Source: Albula goreensis (Eukaryota; Chordata; Actinopteri; Albuliformes; Albulidae). From it: DNA of 64,000 nucleotides. The notes under the pieces are model-generated. The model was not told where the DNA came from, ran no database searches, and was given only the letters and a program-made list of their open reading frames with translations. This document shows, one piece after another, positions 42,801-45,800 of this stretch; position 1 is the first letter of the stretch; each line of letters starts with the position of its first letter. The stretch is from NCBI GenBank assembly GCA_022829145.1, contig CM040746.1:30524212-30588211 (forward strand), written 5' to 3'. Made by a program: the position numbers and the translations under genes.

Positions 42801-45800
42801 TTCCTTTCATTTCACTGTAACACAAAAACAGCCTTTGAGCCTGACTTCACCTCTGCCAATAGAATCATGCAGAAAATACAACAGGAGAGGGATGATGAAA
42901 TGGAAAGTGAATGACTTCAATTTCACAGTCTATAGGTGCAGCCAGCCATAGTGGGAAATTGAATTGTTCCCTTTCAAACAGGGCTGAGAGACAGAACCCT
43001 GTTCCTGAAACTCCCATAATCCCTTGCTACACCCAACTCATAGTTACAGAATAAACACAAATGAATCCATCCACAGGTTCCAATGGAGTGGTACTGGCTG
43101 TAGGTGGTTTGGCAGTTACAACCAAAAATTAAAGCCAAATTTGTCAACTGGCTCTGACAGCAGTACAATCTTCTCATACAACGTTTCCAGAACATGCTCC
43201 ATCAACATCCGAAGGGGGAGTGCAATGATGATAAAAAATACAACAAAGACATTTGTAATACCAATTATTTTATGAAAATATTCCAGTAACACATGCTGCA
43301 AATGAAAAATATGGTCCCCTTATAGGGTTTCAAAATTGGATCTTATCCCTCACAGGTGGATGTTTAAGGAAATTGGGGGTTTTGGGACTCAGCAGTGTGG
43401 TGATCATGGTACTGATTTCAAAACCACTCAAGATTCAATTCCTTCAAAGGCAAGTGCATTAAAAAAAGAAAAGGACATCTTTTATACAAATTACAACAAA
43501 AACACCAAACTCCTAAAATGAAACATAAAAAAACATTCTTGTTAAATAAGACAGACAAAACACCAATGAGGTAAAAATAAACAAAGAAATTGTGGGAGGA
43601 AAAATTGGATCCATTTCCACCTGAAGACACTGTCAGCCATAACATCTGCTGTGGCTGCAGGCATCTGAGGGTTAGGTGTTGCCAGTAAGAGAAGGAATGC
43701 CAAATGCTCTGTCTGATGTGTCAGTCAAAACTGTTCCTCACTCCCTCACCTCAGCAGAGACTGCAGATAAGAGGAGTTCAAAATCTCAGATAGAACATAC
43801 AACCTGGACACTAGGTGGGTGGAGGGTGGGGTGGGGTTGGACACGGCTGGAGTTTTATTGTGTGCTTACCTGTACCATCTAAACCAAGGGTGGGCAATCC
43901 TGGTCCTTGAGTGCCAGAGCCGTTTCGGGATTTCGTTCTACCCAAATTCTTGAGTACAGTTTGAGTAATTATGAAGTGCCTAACCCTGAATGGTGAAGCT
44001 CCTCTTCCAGCTCCAGCACATGGTCCACTGCAGTCATTAAAGCCTGATAATTAACTCTGTCTGTTAACTAACCCCTGTCTGATTACACTGTCAGGAGTTT
44101 GGCTGGAGTGAAAACCAGAAATGTCTCTGGCACTAAAGGACCAGGGTTGCCCACCCTTGATTAAACTGTAATATTGGAAAATCTATAAAAGTTACACCCC
44201 TTCACTCAGCCTGTCAAAGCCTGACATATGGGTAAACATAAACCCTATTTATCCCTACAGAACCAGAACAGACAGCTAAGGTGGATGTAAGAAGTTGATG
44301 TGAAGATGCCTTTTCAAGATAAGGAATAAAGGGTGGAGCTGAAAGTGTACTCTGGAGTGCAGTTCTGTGCCTGAAAATGTTTGGAAAGCAATTTAGGGGG
44401 TGTGGACTTACAGAACAGAACAGTGGCTTGGCTGGTGGCCAGACCAGGGAAGTGGGGCACTGTTGACTGAAAATGCAGGTGAGCTCCTTCCCCCAGCCCC
44501 CACCCCCCTCAGCTGGCTGTGCTACCAGACTCTCATTTCAAACCCTGCTCTCAATGATATACACGCATAGCTCTGGGTGACAATCAGCAAGTTAAAAGGA
44601 GAGAATTGTTGGGATTTACCCAAGCTCCTTTCAACACCTCTATCCCATGGGCAGGAACATTCACACGAGCAGACTTCCATTGTTGGAGCTTGTTCTGCCT
44701 GGTGCTGGGTGGTGCACTTGCTTCCTGTTCCCGACTTTGCGGTTACCATTCTCTGTCTGACATTTATATCTCTATGAAAATATGTTCCAGTTAATCTGAT
44801 TAATAACATTAATTAAAAGTGCAGTTCTTTCGTTTTACACGGCCAGTTAAAAAGCTGGTGATAGGTGTGGGTGATGGAAAAACTGAGGACTGGGGAAAAA
44901 TGTAGGTGTTATAAATAATGATGTGGCACTGCAGAACATTATGTCTTTATGAAATATTAAAATTAAGTAATAGTCTTACTGACATTTGTTTTCAAACACA
45001 CTTTATGTGGTTCTTCCAGTGCCCTGAAAAGTCCATTGCAGCTATGGCCCGCAGATTTTTTCCCACAATTTAAATTCACATTTGTAATACAATAAATACC
45101 TTTTTCTTTTTAAAACCGCATTTGTTGTCTGTTACTGTCCTATTCATTAACATCCAAATTGTGAGCCCAGGTAGAAATTTGTCAGCCTTTTCTTTTTAAA
45201 AGAAACAATCTGTGACAAGAATACATAATTCTTTGTCAAACCACATTAGAACCACAGTTGATAACCAAGTCTTTCTCCAAATTAAATTCTGATTATATTA
45301 ATCAGAACCATCAAAGCTAAACCAATTATCACCAAGAATGTCTCTAATTGTTCTATTTTTATGTCCTCTTCCACTTGGTGAAAAACATGGACACCTCTGG
45401 AAAATTTAAAAATAAATGAAATTTTTGTGTGTTTGCAAGAGGCCATTTTTCTATTTTCTTTTTTCAATGGTCACAAAAGAAAGGTTAAATAATGGTTCTG
45501 TATATATTTGATCAGCCCAGCTGGCAAATGGCAGACAGTGAGATATACACTGGTTTCTATGGGAGGGTATTTGTACATGAGGAACTGCTGGCAGTAGGCA
45601 AGGGTGACAGGATAACACAAAAGCACTGTTTATGTAAGTGCAAACTGCCAAAAATGTGAAAATTAGAACCAGGGGCAATGTTAGGTGTGTCTGATGTCTT
45701 TTGAAACCTGTGTGCTTAATTTCTCTCAACTGGTTGTGACTCCATATGACACACCCTAAGAGTCATTTAACACACTACATGTTGTATCACAATTTGGAAT

